Notes: generated from the sequence alone by a model not told the origin. A DNA stretch of 64,000 bases from M3007 sp964621185 (GCA_964621185.1 CAZULM010000020.1:1-64000); one strand, 5' to 3'. Positions 8,236-17,800 are shown, numbered from the stretch's first letter. A program made the numbers and translations.

Positions 8236-8737
8236 TTGCATATTTCCAACCCACGATCATTCGGCTGAACAAGTCCATCCATACAGCCAAATAAGCCCAG
8301 GAACCATCGGCCAACGCCAGATACGGGATGTCTCCAACCCACACTTTGTCAATCGCTTCAACTTTGTCCATTTCCAGCAACAAATTCGGGTTTCGGAGCA
8401 AATTGGGGTTGGTTTGGGTTGTTTTGGGAATAAATGACCGGGGTTGTATGGCTTTTAGACCCTGCTCCTGCATCCTGTTCCGAATTTGATAGCGGCCGGC
8501 TTTGCCCCCGTTTTCTTTCAGCTCCGCTTCAATTCGCCTGGAGCCATAATGCCGTTTATGCAGCTCAAACACTTGCTTTACCTCATCCCTTACCGACAAC
8601 TTTTGAGCGTTGAGCTGGTGACTGTCTCCCTTCAGCCAAGCATAAAATGCACTACGGCTTTTGCCAAGAACACCACAAAGCGCACTCGTAGCGAATTCCG
8701 CCTGGTGGGCCTTGATGAACTCATAGACTTGCCTCAC
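8236..8737 (-). pseudogene. IS3-family transposase orfB, truncated
   Basis: The frame starts at GTG 8737 (RQVYEFIKAHQAEF). It has an HTH_21-type region (YGSRRIEAELKENG) and then the start of the DDE integrase core: VWVGDIPYLAL carries the first catalytic Asp, followed by YLAVWMDLFSRMIVGW. About 165 of the usual 270-290 residues are present; the second Asp and the Glu are absent. The open frame runs on into host DNA to 8075, but that part is not transposase. It overlaps orfA in the -1 frame: slipping at the A7 run near 8763-8769 gives an open OrfAB fusion, the standard IS3 mechanism. Confidence 0.82.
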
Positions 8738-9024
8738 GTCGTCCGGCTGAAAATGGACAAGGCTTTTTTTAGGATATCACGTTCCATTTCCAATTGCCGA
8801 ACGTAGCGACGCAGCGATTCAACCTCCCCCGTTTCCTCGACCATTGATTTTGATTTGCCCATGGCCGCCTTCCATTTGCCCAACAGGCCCTGGTTTATTC
8901 CCAAAGATTTGGACACATCGGCAATGCTTCTGCCAAGCGCCACCATCTCAACAGCTGAACGCTTGAATTCTTCGTCGTATTTGCGACGACGCAACTTCTG
9001 ATTGGGTGCTTTTTCTTGTTTCAT
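8734..9024 (-). CDS. IS3-family transposase orfA (HTH protein)
   Basis: This 96-residue protein is intact. The helix-turn-helix is in YDEEFKRSAVEMVALGRSIA and SKSLGINQGLLGKWK, followed by a leucine-zipper-like coiled coil (EVESLRRYVRQLEMERDIL) as in IS3/IS911 OrfA. An A-run spanning LKKA near its end (CTA AAA AAA GCC) is a -1 slippery site leading into orfB. It binds the IS ends; with orfB truncated, only this DNA-binding half could still be made. Confidence 0.85.
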   Translation of the reverse strand: MKQEKAPNQKLRRRKYDEEFKRSAVEMVALGRSIADVSKSLGINQGLLGKWKAAMGKSKSMVEETGEVESLRRYVRQLEMERDILKKALSIFSRTT

Positions 9025-9075
9025 CTGAACACAAAATTAAGAGTGTTTTGTGTCCGGCAAAACTAGACCATCTCA

Positions 9076-9238
9076 TAAGCTTGATGTTTGGGATTCCCAA
9101 GGCCGTTTGGTGCTGCAAACAACTGCCATGGGCAATTTCCGCTTAGAAACGGCAGCCTGGATGCCCGGAATTTACCTGGTACGTGCAACCTCGAGCACCG
9201 GTGGGCGCGGCACAGGGAAATTGGTTTTGAGCAGGTAA
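9076..9238 (+). pseudogene. 3' fragment with T9SS C-terminal sorting domain
   Basis: Immediately after the IS end an in-frame segment (KLDVWDSQGRLVLQ ... WMPGIYLVRATSS ... GKLVLSR, stop 9236-9238) matches the last two thirds of a type A T9SS sorting domain. It has no start of its own outside the IS. It is most simply the tail of the gene that begins at 8044. Such domains direct secretion and surface attachment. Confidence 0.65.
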
Positions 9239-9424
9239 TCATCAAAGGGTAGTTTTTTTATGACCACATCCGGCGAACGACCGTCAATCAAAGGTTGTTC
9301 GCTGGATGGGGTGCTACAGATGTTTGTCCTCCGAGGCCGAGCGCCGCTTGGCTATGTTTATTATGGGCCGACTTCGCTCGACGGTATCGAGGCCATAGAG
9401 GCACAAGCCAAAGTTTAGCTTAGC

Positions 9425-10249
9425 TTACAAAGCCAGGTGTTTTGAACGCAGCCCGGCGCCCATAAATACCGCCGCTTTTTCGTCAAATGCTTCCGCTGAT
9501 TCGGTGGTGAAATAGGCCGTTTGGCCGTGTTTGCTGCAAACGGCCTCGATCTCGGGGTGGCGTTGTAAATAATCGTCCAGGCTTTTTGCCACGATCTCGC
9601 CTTGCGCGACAACTTGGACATGGATGGGCAAATACATGCTCATCTTGCTGATTAACAACGGGTAGTGAGTGCACCCCAAAACGATCGTGTCTATTTCTGG
9701 CGATTGGCCGAGCAGTTCCCGCAGGTATTTTTGCACAAAGTAATCGGCGCCGGGGCCTTCATGCTCGTTGTTCTCCACCAGTGGCACCCACATCGGGCAC
9801 GCCTGCTGGAACACCTTCAATTCGGGGAAAAACTTTTCAATTTCGATCACGTAGGATTCCGATTTCACGGTGCCGAGGGTGGCCAATATGCCGACATGAC
9901 CTGTTTGGGAGTAATGACCCACAAGCTCTGTGGTGGGTCGGATAACACCCAGTACCCGGCGTTTGGGGTCAATTTTTGGCAAATCCTGCTGTTGAATGGT
10001 GCGCAGCGCCTTTGCCGAAGCGGTATTGCAGGCCAACACCACCAACTGGCAGCCCATGCTGAAAAGGTGTTGCACACATTCCAGCGTGTAGTGATAAATC
10101 GTGTCGAAATCGCGCGGGCCATAGGGCGCCCGGGCGTTGTCGCCGAGGTAGATGTAATCGTACTGCGGCAGTTGCCGGCGGATTTCCCGGAAAACGGTAA
10201 GCCCTCCGTAGCCGGAATCAAAGATGCCGATGGGCGCGGGTTGGATCAT
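9425..10249 (-). CDS. murI: Glutamate racemase
   Basis: The product has 274 residues. It carries the two catalytic cysteines in LACNTASAKAL and VLGCTHYPLL, the N-terminal IGIFDSGYGGLTV with the catalytic Asp/Ser region, and YLGDNARAPYG. It converts L-glutamate to D-glutamate for peptidoglycan. The start MIQPAP (ATG 10249) was chosen; the 25-residue longer frame would translate a dispersed repeat that also precedes the gene at 52352. On the coding strand TACCTTTG, a perfect -7 box, ends only four bases before the ATG, so the mRNA may be nearly leaderless. Confidence 0.95.
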   Translation of the reverse strand: MIQPAPIGIFDSGYGGLTVFREIRRQLPQYDYIYLGDNARAPYGPRDFDTIYHYTLECVQHLFSMGCQLVVLACNTASAKALRTIQQQDLPKIDPKRRVLGVIRPTTELVGHYSQTGHVGILATLGTVKSESYVIEIEKFFPELKVFQQACPMWVPLVENNEHEGPGADYFVQKYLRELLGQSPEIDTIVLGCTHYPLLISKMSMYLPIHVQVVAQGEIVAKSLDDYLQRHPEIEAVCSKHGQTAYFTTESAEAFDEKAAVFMGAGLRSKHLAL

Positions 10250-10262
10250 GGGGCAAAGGTAA

Positions 10263-10346
10263 ACTATGATTCGCCTGATTTTTGTGATTGAGTATGATTG
10301 ATTCAACTGATGTTCAATGACCACGCTCGGCGGTAGCGCGAGGTAT
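10263..10346. repeat. Dispersed intergenic repeat R1, copy a (divergent 3' half)
   Basis: It begins with ATGATTCGCCTGATTTTTGT, shares the next 30 bases with the copies at 11911, 47336 and 52237, and then diverges before a shared GCGAGGTAT-like end. It lies about 13 bp upstream of the murI start, in the same orientation relative to the gene as the copy upstream of the HTH gene at 52352. Confidence 0.8.
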
Positions 10347-10413
10347 TTAAAACGTGATTATAGTGATTTTATACCAGGATTCTATTGATTAAATACAAGT
10401 TGCTGCTAAGTGC

Positions 10414-11274
10414 CTAAGTCAAAAAGCTACGCAGGGCCGCCACCATTTTTTCAGGCTCTTCTTCCTGGCAGAAATGCCCCGCTTTTTCAAAGCGGATCAC
10501 CTGTGCCTGTGGCAAGGCTTTTGCCCATTTTTCCAGTTCGTAGGGCGGCACAAAGCTGTCTTTCATGCCCCAGAAGATTAGGAATGGCTTGTTCGAAATG
10601 CGCGGCAGGTTATGCCAAAGGTTGTCCCAAAACGGCCCGGCGGCGGTCAGCTCCCGCGTAAAGGCGTACGCAGCTACGCGCGCGCTGGCATTGGGCAGGG
10701 CTTTTTTGTAGTGTTGGTGCACGGCTGGTGTGAGTTTCTTTTTGTCGCCAAAGGCGGCAGGTATGACAAAATTGACCGGAAAGTTGAAACGCAGGTACAT
10801 CATGCGGCCAAACCAGCTGCGCATCAATTTAGCGGGTGTTGCATAGTGCGGGTCGTTGTTCAGCGACCACATCCAGCCGTTAAAAATTGAAATCTTTTGC
10901 ACATGCTCCGGATGGCGGATAGCGTAGGAAAGCGCGATGCCCAGGCCAAAATCGTTGGCCACGATGTGGAAATCGCGCAATTGCAGCTTTTCGATAAATG
11001 CCTCAAGCCGGGCGGCATGGGCGGGCACGGAGTAGTCGGCGCTTGCGGGTTTATCGGAAAGCCCAAAACCGAGCATGTCGGGCGCGACGCAGCGAAACTG
11101 TCCGCGCAGGTCGCGCAGCAGGTCGCGCCAGCCGAACGACCATTCCGGCGTGCCGTGCGCGAAAAGTATGACGGGGCCGCTGCCTTCGTCGATGTAGTGC
11201 ATTTGATGGCCTTCGATGTCCGTGAATTTGGATTCGAAGGGGAATAGTTGGCGGTCAACCCAGGAAATATCCAT
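10414..11274 (-). CDS. Alpha/beta hydrolase, haloalkane-dehalogenase-like
   Basis: The product has 286 residues. HGTPEWSFGWR is the oxyanion loop, IVANDFGLGIAL is the nucleophile elbow with Asp (not Ser) as nucleophile, and GHFCQEEEPE near the end carries the His. An Asp nucleophile with this oxyanion motif is typical of haloalkane dehalogenase-like and epoxide-hydrolase-like hydrolases. However, the residue after Asp is Phe rather than the halide-binding Trp of classic enzymes, so dehalogenase activity is uncertain. The ATG at 11274 overlaps the end of the TetR gene by 20 bases, which makes this the likely target and partner of that regulator. No signal peptide, so it is cytoplasmic. Confidence 0.82.
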   Translation of the reverse strand: MDISWVDRQLFPFESKFTDIEGHQMHYIDEGSGPVILFAHGTPEWSFGWRDLLRDLRGQFRCVAPDMLGFGLSDKPASADYSVPAHAARLEAFIEKLQLRDFHIVANDFGLGIALSYAIRHPEHVQKISIFNGWMWSLNNDPHYATPAKLMRSWFGRMMYLRFNFPVNFVIPAAFGDKKKLTPAVHQHYKKALPNASARVAAYAFTRELTAAGPFWDNLWHNLPRISNKPFLIFWGMKDSFVPPYELEKWAKALPQAQVIRFEKAGHFCQEEEPEKMVAALRSFLT

Positions 11275-11809
11275 CGGTATATTTATTGGTGAGCAATGAT
11301 TGCATTTTGTCGAGTGGGTATCGGCTGGGGTCGTCGAGGTAGTGCAGGGTAATGCCGTCGATGAGGGCGAAGAGCAAGAAGGCTTCTTGTTCCGGGGCGG
11401 GGGCGCCCATTTTCTGGAAGCTCTCTGTGAGGTGACCCACAATGAATTGATACACAGCTTCCATTTGTTGCCCGGCGATGTTGCGCACGGCATCCTGGAA
11501 GCGCACTTTTTGTACCAACCGCCAAAAAGTCTCGTGTTCGCGCATGAGGGCGAACGCGCTTTCGATGTGGGAAATGATCGCCTGTTTCGGGGGCATTCCC
11601 GTCTGGTAGGCAGCCATGGTGCCCGCGATCTGTTCGAGGCCGAGCTGGATGATGGCTTCGAGCAGGCCCGCTTTGTTGCCGTAATGCCGAAAGATCAATC
11701 CCTCCGACACGGCGGCTTCGCGCGCGATCTGGCTGGTCGGGGTGCGGTCGTAGCCCTGTTGGGCAAACAGGCTGAGCGCGGTTTGGAGGATTTGTTCTTT
11801 GTTGGACAT
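11255..11809 (-). CDS. TetR/AcrR family transcriptional regulator
   Basis: The product has 184 residues. The N-terminal TetR HTH is clear: KEQILQTALSLFAQQGYDRT, then SQIAREAAVSEGLIFRHYGN. The helical C-terminal part would be the ligand-binding and dimer domain. The start at ATG 11809 (MSNKEQ) fits the domain boundary; the frame extends 15 codons further upstream without domain support. A perfect palindrome (11841-11856) sits directly downstream of its -7 box, so it very probably represses itself and the overlapping hydrolase gene. Its ligand is unknown; a substrate of the hydrolase is the obvious candidate. Confidence 0.92.
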   Translation of the reverse strand: MSNKEQILQTALSLFAQQGYDRTPTSQIAREAAVSEGLIFRHYGNKAGLLEAIIQLGLEQIAGTMAAYQTGMPPKQAIISHIESAFALMREHETFWRLVQKVRFQDAVRNIAGQQMEAVYQFIVGHLTESFQKMGAPAPEQEAFLLFALIDGITLHYLDDPSRYPLDKMQSLLTNKYTDGYFLG

Positions 11810-11840
11810 GGGTGGCGGTGTGGTGCTGCTTGCAAGGCAA

Positions 11841-11888
11841 AAGTGAGTAATCACTTACAAAGGTAGTTGCACTTGCTATTCTGTGCAA
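11841..11888 (-). promoter_or_regulatory. TetR-gene promoter with palindromic operator
   Basis: Read on the minus strand: TTG (11888-11886), 20 bp, TACCTTTG (11865-11858), then AAGTGATTACTCACTT (11856-11841). The last is a perfect 16-bp palindrome with arms AAGTGA/TCACTT, placed at the expected transcription start. A second inverted repeat, TTGCAC-N10-GTGCAA (11867-11888), covers the -33 to -7 spacer. The layout fits autorepression by the adjacent TetR protein. Confidence 0.8.
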
Positions 11889-11910
11889 GTTTTTTTTGGG
11901 CGCGGGAGAA

Positions 11911-12005
11911 TTATACTGTGATTCGCCTGATTTTTGTGATTGAGTATGATTGATTCAATTGATTACAAAGATCGGCATGCACGAAACCAAGCGGCCTGAG
12001 GTATA
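11911..12005. repeat. Dispersed intergenic repeat R1, copy b
   Basis: This is a copy of about 95 bp: GATTCGCCTGATTTTTGTGA at the left, GATTACAAAGATCGGCATGC in the middle, CCAAGCGGCCTGAGGTATA at the right. It matches 47336-47442 and, in reverse, 52237-52345. No coding potential. Confidence 0.85.
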
Positions 12006-12096
12006 GCCCAAAATCACGGCAAAAAAAGCGTATCAGATGCAACGTTTTGTCCTGTATTACCCCCTTTCTATCGAATCACTTTTCAAAATGCAGCAC

Positions 12097-13047
12097 ATGA
12101 AATACGTTTTTTCCTTTTTTATCGCGCTTTATTGCCTGGCGCCTGCACAATCCCAGCCCCCGGAGTACACCGTTCATGTTTCCCTCGCCGAATCGCTTTA
12201 CACGAAAGGCGCATACGCCGCCTCGGCCAATGAGTATTCCGCAGCATTCAAAACCATGGGCTGGAAGGGGTACAGTGCCGACCGGTACAATGCCGCCCGG
12301 TCCTGGTCGATGGCGGGCGTGCCAGATTCGGCGTTTTTCAATCTTTTTAAAATTGCCGAGAAACTGAAATTTGACAACCTCGATGCGTTGACAACTGAGC
12401 CGGCATTCAAGCCCCTGCACGCGCTTTCCGATTGGGAACGCCTTTGTACTGTTGTTAAATCAAACCAGCCAGAGCATCCTGAATTAGCCAAGGAGCTAAA
12501 ATCGATATATGTAGAAGATCAAAAATACCGGCAGATGATCGACAGTGTGATGCAACAACATGGGCGTGAGTCGGCGGAAATAAAAGCGCTGTGGAGTAAG
12601 ATACAGCTGGTCGATTCGATCAACACCGCCCGCGTCTCAGAGATATTGGATACCTATGGCTGGCTGGGGCCGAAAGCGGTTGGGGAGACTGGAAATTCGG
12701 CCTTGTTCCTGGTGGTTCAGCATGCCGACATCGCGGTGCAGGAGAAATATTTGCCCATGATGCGGGAAGCGGTAAAATCGGGAAATGCCCAGGGATCAAG
12801 CTTGGCACTCCTGGAAGACAGGGTGCTGATGCGGCACGGGAAAAAGCAGATTTATGGCAGTCAGGTGCGCAGCGACCCCGCTACCGGGGAGAAATATTTT
12901 TTCCCGATAGAGGATGTGGACCGCGTGGACGAGCGGCGGGCTGCGGTGGGGCTAGGGCCTTTGGCGGAATATGCGCGGCATTTTGGGATTGTGTGGGATG
13001 AGGCGGCTAAGGAGAGGAATAAGGGGATGGTGCCGGGGAAAGAGTGA
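12097..13047 (+). CDS. Secreted DUF6624-like protein
   Basis: The product has about 316 residues. The signal peptide is MKYVFSFFIALYCLAPAQSQ; an ATG nine bases upstream is also possible. Residues of about 30-120 look like helical repeats (YTKGAYAASANEYSAAFKTM, TPR-like). The C-terminal half contains LWSKIQLVDSINTARVSEIL, YGWLGPKAVGETGN, VVQHADIAVQEKYLPMMREA and LEDRVLMRHGKKQIYGSQV, which are the hallmarks of DUF6624. No catalytic role is established for that family. Stands alone between repeat R1 and a convergent lipoprotein gene. Confidence 0.8.
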   Translation: MKYVFSFFIALYCLAPAQSQPPEYTVHVSLAESLYTKGAYAASANEYSAAFKTMGWKGYSADRYNAARSWSMAGVPDSAFFNLFKIAEKLKFDNLDALTTEPAFKPLHALSDWERLCTVVKSNQPEHPELAKELKSIYVEDQKYRQMIDSVMQQHGRESAEIKALWSKIQLVDSINTARVSEILDTYGWLGPKAVGETGNSALFLVVQHADIAVQEKYLPMMREAVKSGNAQGSSLALLEDRVLMRHGKKQIYGSQVRSDPATGEKYFFPIEDVDRVDERRAAVGLGPLAEYARHFGIVWDEAAKERNKGMVPGKE

Positions 13048-13106
13048 GCGGAACGCAGAATCCCGCCACGCTTTCGGTTATGTAAAACCCGCATTATTTA
13101 AAACAG

Positions 13107-13157
13107 GAAGCCTACCATGAAATAGGGAGAACTTGTTCCCAAAACACGGTAGGCTTC
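13107..13157. terminator. Stem-loop between convergent genes
   Basis: Arms GAAGCCTACC (13107-13116) and GGTAGGCTTC (13148-13157) are perfectly complementary, and the loop holds a smaller GGGA/TCCC stem. It lies between the 3' ends of the DUF6624 gene and the convergent lipoprotein gene. No strong U-tract follows, so it could be a terminator, an mRNA-stabilising structure or a small structured RNA. Confidence 0.45.
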
Positions 13158-13231
13158 AAATAAACACCAGGTGCTGTGCTAGCCACTTTTAAAAAACGGT
13201 CGGCTTCAGCTAACCACGAAGCGAGTTTCCG

Positions 13232-14107
13232 TTATGGATGAAGGCACCCACCATCATTAATAAATGCAATAATAGCATTTGCGACAGCGATTAAATCATA
13301 GGCATCGCCCTCGCTTATTTGCCCTGCATTTCTTTTGCCATTGACTTGATTTATGAAGGCGTTCAATTTGGAGATGGCATCAAATGAATTGTTGCTTTGC
13401 AAAAATTGGATCGCATCATTCAATTTACTATTAAAACCGTTCGCCCAATTTTGACCGCCATACGAAAAATTAAATTGATCCTTAAGGTCTGCAACCAGGT
13501 CGCTAGCGCATTGCAACTCAACTTTTCGGGCGCAAACAGTATTATGTTTATATACTTTAAACCCGCCACCAAAAGCACCGTTGAAAAAAGATTTCACCCA
13601 TGCGTGGCTATCACCCATTTCGGTAGAAGTCCAATAGCCAGCGAATTGATTAAAAGGGCCATCAATTGCTTCAAGCTCGTCAGATAGATTGGTGTAAATA
13701 GCCTGCACTTCTCCGGCAGCCGGCAAATACCAGCCCTCTCCGATTTCTGTACATTTTTTTGCAGCATAGTTTCCGTCAGGGTAAATAAATACACCTGTAT
13801 ATGCGGTAACAATATTTGCCGTGTTGGCTTCTCCATTGAAATCTGTTGTTGGATCAGCTGGTGGCGCTATGGGTGTGTTAATTGGGTCGGTTGTCTGAAT
13901 GCCCCAATTAATAAGCCCGTCTGCAGGGACTGCCACCTCAATTGTCCCTTGGTCGTTAGGCAATACTACATTTCCCACCATTTGATGGCTCGACCTGAAA
14001 CTGAAGTTCTTATCATCTATAGGCTTAAAAACCGGGTCGTCGTTCTTTTCACAAGAAGATAAAAAAGCAACCGATAGTGTCAGGAAAATCAAAAAATAGT
14101 GTTTCAT
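13232..14107 (-). CDS. Lipoprotein with DUF1566/Lcl-like domain
   Basis: The product has 291 residues. The signal peptide MKHYFLIFLTLSVAFL ends at lipobox LSSCEK. The middle region (about residues 100-195) has AKKCTEIGEGWYLPAAGEVQ, FAGYWTSTEMGDSHAWV and VCARKVE. This is the pattern of DUF1566/Lcl C-type-lectin-like domains (YLP...EL, YWSSTE, R-V), which often bind ligands at the surface. The C-terminal 80 residues are helical (FNSKLNDAIQFLQSNNSFDA, FINQVNGKRNAGQI), resembling the FIVAR/PKD-tail helices of secreted adhesins. ATG 14107 fits the signal peptide; the upstream extension does not. The CLec-like domain is not a DGR target: no TR similarity was seen. Confidence 0.78.
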   Translation of the reverse strand: MKHYFLIFLTLSVAFLSSCEKNDDPVFKPIDDKNFSFRSSHQMVGNVVLPNDQGTIEVAVPADGLINWGIQTTDPINTPIAPPADPTTDFNGEANTANIVTAYTGVFIYPDGNYAAKKCTEIGEGWYLPAAGEVQAIYTNLSDELEAIDGPFNQFAGYWTSTEMGDSHAWVKSFFNGAFGGGFKVYKHNTVCARKVELQCASDLVADLKDQFNFSYGGQNWANGFNSKLNDAIQFLQSNNSFDAISKLNAFINQVNGKRNAGQISEGDAYDLIAVANAIIAFINDGGCLHP

Positions 14108-14167
14108 ATTGATGAATTTAGCATCCCGTGCAGCAAATACACGAGATGTGGTTAAGAATACCACGCA

Positions 14168-14489
14168 TTCTGCGTGGGTGAAGTAAAATCATTGTTCTGG
14201 AATCCAGGTTTTTTTCCGGGGTTAGGCCAAATGAGTCGAGCACTGTTTATTGAGGGCGCCGCTCTTCATTGCTCCGAATCATGCTGCAAAGGTAGGGCAT
14301 CCTGTCGGGCACAGTGCAGGAGGGAAATACCCGAAATTGATTTCCCGTAATTTCCGCAGGTTACCGGGTAAGATTACGGGTTTTGCCTATGTGTGAATCG
14401 CTCATAAGCATAGATGGGGGTTTGTACACGCTTAAGAAAGATACTGCCAGGGTGATGGCGACGCGCAAACGGAGGGAGGAAATGAGGGC
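14168..14489. other. Intergenic region, nothing recognised
   Basis: There is no gene between the lipoprotein start and the second MITE-like copy. Short ORFs here have no protein-like features. Confidence 0.4.
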
Positions 14490-14792
14490 GCAAACATGAG
14501 TCATCCCGATTTTTTTTGTAGAAAAGTGCTGATTTGAGCGTTTTTGACCCTGAAGGGGTCGCAGCATGAACACTGGGCATCGCCCGGTGTGGTGATGGCT
14601 CTCTTATTCGCGCCCTGAAGGGGCTTTTCTTGACTTTCTTCAAGATCGGCAAGCCCCTTCAGGGCGCGAATTTATCTGGCTTTTTGCATTGGGCGTTGCC
14701 CAATGTTGATGATTGCGCCCTTTCAGGGCTATTAAGGAGGCGAAAAAGCTCGCATATTCATTTCCCAAAAATTCGGGATGACTCATGTTTGC
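14490..14792. mobile_element. MITE-like element, copy 2 (about 303 bp)
   Basis: Ends are GCAAACATGAGTCATCCCGA (14490-14509) and its exact reverse complement (14773-14792). The internal order matches copy 1 at 5086-5391: GACCCTGAAGGGGTC, a CGGGCATCGCCCG-like segment, the long GCGCCCTGAAGGGGC arms, then TTTCAGGGCTATTAA. Substitutions between the copies often preserve pairing in the stems. Non-coding. Confidence 0.65.
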
Positions 14793-14881
14793 ACCTTGCT
14801 CAAGAATTTATTCGGATAAATTGCTGGTCACCCAGTGCTTCTCCGTCTCGTGATAGGATTGTGTTCTCCGCAAACAACAGT

Positions 14882-17800
14882 TCAACGCACCAGCACCATC
14901 CTTTTCCAGGCCACATGCGCGCCCGACTCTAATTTGTAAAACAATACCGATGGCGCAGGAAGCAAGCCTCCTTCGAGCGTAACCGCATTATAGCCCTGGT
15001 TGAATTGGTCTGTTTTGACAAAAAGCCTGCGGCCTTCCGCATCATATACACTTAGGGTCGCTTCTGCGGCATGGGGCAGGCGGAACCCGATTTTTGTGCT
15101 TTGGCTGAATGGGTTAGGCTCGTTTTGAAAGAGTGCAAATGAGGCATTTTCTAATTCATCTATGCCTGAAATAATGCCTTGTTCAATGGTAAAAGCATGC
15201 TCACAAACGCGCTCGTTGCCACAAAAATCAGGCACAATCCATTTGACTCTGTGCTTTCCATGGGGCAATTGTGGCGCGACAAAGATGTTGGGTTCAAGGG
15301 CCGTATTCCAGCGAATGGAAGCAAATGCAGTATTGGGAGAGGTACTTCCCTGGAAGGTGAAATGCCATTTTTGATTGATTGGAACTGGCCTTGAATCGAA
15401 GGTCACCAGTGTTCCACCAAGATACCCCGGTGTGTTGAGATTGTTGTACCGGATGGTGTCGGCTCCCAGAAGGTTTTCAGAATTGATGACAGATTCCAGG
15501 ATGCCGTCATTGTCCAAATCGAGGAAAAGCAGGAATCGTGTACGATCCAGGTTGCCCCCGTCACAAGCATCCGAACTTAAGATGCTTAGGTTGGTTGCCC
15601 TTTCTTTCAAATCTTGAATGGGGAGATTCGGATTGAACACATTGTGCCAAAGCCCCGGGTCGTTCAGTGTTGTATCGGTAAAAGTCGTGGCTCCTGTTGG
15701 GCAGTTTGAAATTACCGGAGCTTCTGTATCGATGACTTTAATGATTTGGGTGTACTTGTACATGTTGGTATTCGCGGCCCAGAACATGCAGTAGTTCGTG
15801 GCAGCGGTGTCGACAGCATTTATTTTTACAACAGTAGGGTTCCACGGAGCCAAGGCGCCGCAAGCTGAAACAACAGGCCCCGGCAAATTTGCCGGATGGT
15901 TTACCATGGCGTTTGGTTGTGGGTTGGGCACAGAAGTGGCCGGCAGTGCGGGATTGAAAGTACACCAGTTGATCACGGTCCACTTTCGCTCGATTTTGTA
16001 GCAGGCATCCGGAACAACTGTGAAAATCTGATCCTCATACGATTTAGCCAGCAGCTCACAGTCTTCGCCCAAAAACTTTGGTTCGCCGTAGTTATTTATG
16101 CCGTTGCAAACAGTTGCAAACACATCATCCGGGAATCGAATGTAATAATCCTGGTTGTAATTGACAATAATGCGCTGGTTACATTGGCTGCTGTTGCCGC
16201 TGCAGTCAAAGGCCCGGAATGTGCGCACAATGGTGCCTTTGCTGCAAAGGCTGTCAAAGTTTGCGTAGTTCGCCTGATGTGTCAAACCGCACTGCCCTTG
16301 ATACACTTTGGTATCATCCAAACAGCAGTTGTCTGTTAAAGAAGCAACGCCGTAAACTGACAAGTCCGGGTTAAACTGTTCGCAGCTGACCGATACATTC
16401 GCAGGAGGAACACAAACGGGCTTGATTTTGTCTTCCACCGACACCTGAATGATGCACTCATTAAAGATTGGGTTTCCATCGGGGCCGAGCACAAAATTAC
16501 CCATGGTATCCACCTGATATACACGCAGGATGACAGGCTGAACCGTGCCTGCTTCGCAGCCATAGAATTTAATAGAGTCGTTCTCCGAAATTGCCCGCTC
16601 AAACTCACTTGGAAAATCCGGGAAAAAATCATTGCAAGGAGCGTGGCCATTCGTAGCGTTCAGGCCCAGGATACAATCGCTGTATGGGGCTGCCCGGCGT
16701 ATCGTAAATTTCACGTTGCCACAACCATCATAAGAGCCATCGTCAAACGTGGCAGCTTTTACCGAGGTTGCCCCACCAAAATGGCATGCGTCGAGCGCGG
16801 CAGGGTTGCCATTGGGGCCTGCCGGGCCATAACAATCCGCTGGATCGTCGATGCCGATCGCAATCGTAGTCATTTCGTCACAAACCGCAATCGGCGCAGC
16901 AGCATCCTGTACCTTCAATTGAAAACTGCAGGTATTTGTGTTGCCACAGTCATCTTCTACAAAATATGATACAATATGTGTGCCTTGTGGCAAGCAGATG
17001 CTCGTCCCCATTGCCCCCAAGGTATCGGGGTTCGACAAATCGTTGCCTGGGAAATCGCTTAGATTGCCCGTTAGAGCCTGGGTGCCAACTTGAAGACCGG
17101 CAAGGTCAAAAATGTCGATATTGCCATTAAAAGCGCTAATTCTCGAACAGTTATCGGAAATGACCACATCTGGAAGATCCACGGTTCCGCAGCAGTTGAA
17201 TGTGCCTGTGGAAACGGACAGGTTGCCAGGACAAACAAATTCCGGCCCCTGGTTATCGACAACCTTGATGATCTGGTTGTGTACAAGTATTTCTCCGCTA
17301 CACCAGTCGAGTATGGTCCATTCCCGTCGGATTTTATAGGCGCCATCACATACGGCAATCACGACATCGACATAGGAGGCCGCTATGGAACAGCTTATGG
17401 GTTGACCAAAAATCAATGGTTCTCCTTGCAACCCCTGGCTGTTGATCCAGGCGGGCGTTGGGTTCGGGGTACTGCTGCACGAGAAAGACGGCGCCTCAAT
17501 GCCGTCATAGCTGATGGGAAGCACCACATCTGCCAATTTTGGACGAATAAATTTAATCTTCTGGATGCAAGTGGAGGTGTTTGCAGATGCGTCTCTGGCT
17601 GTCCATGTACGGGTGATAATTTTGGTATAGCCGCTGGCACAATCCGTCGCCATTTTCGAATCCAAATAGGTCAGCGTTACCGGGCCACCACAGTTGTCGA
17701 CAGGAGTCCTTTTCGGCACGTTTACCGATATCTCCAATCCCGTGATTTCGATAATGCCACCTTCAAACGCCAGGTTGTCGGTGATGGTCAGGGCCCAGAT

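Larger units (their letters stand above)
8236..9075 (-). mobile_element. Decayed IS3-family insertion sequence, one end lost
   Basis: On the minus strand the element begins at 9075 with TGAGATGGTCTAGTTTTGCC, which has the TG start usual for IS3-family ends. It contains orfA and a shortened orfB linked by a slippery A7 run. The other end is missing: orfB stops matching an IS3 transposase just after the first catalytic Asp region, and host sequence follows near 8236. It therefore cannot transpose by itself. Confidence 0.8.

Noticed and set aside
13232..14107. Second DGR target (DUF1566/CLec-like lipoprotein)
   Set aside because: No similarity to the template repeat and no adenine-linked pattern at its end.
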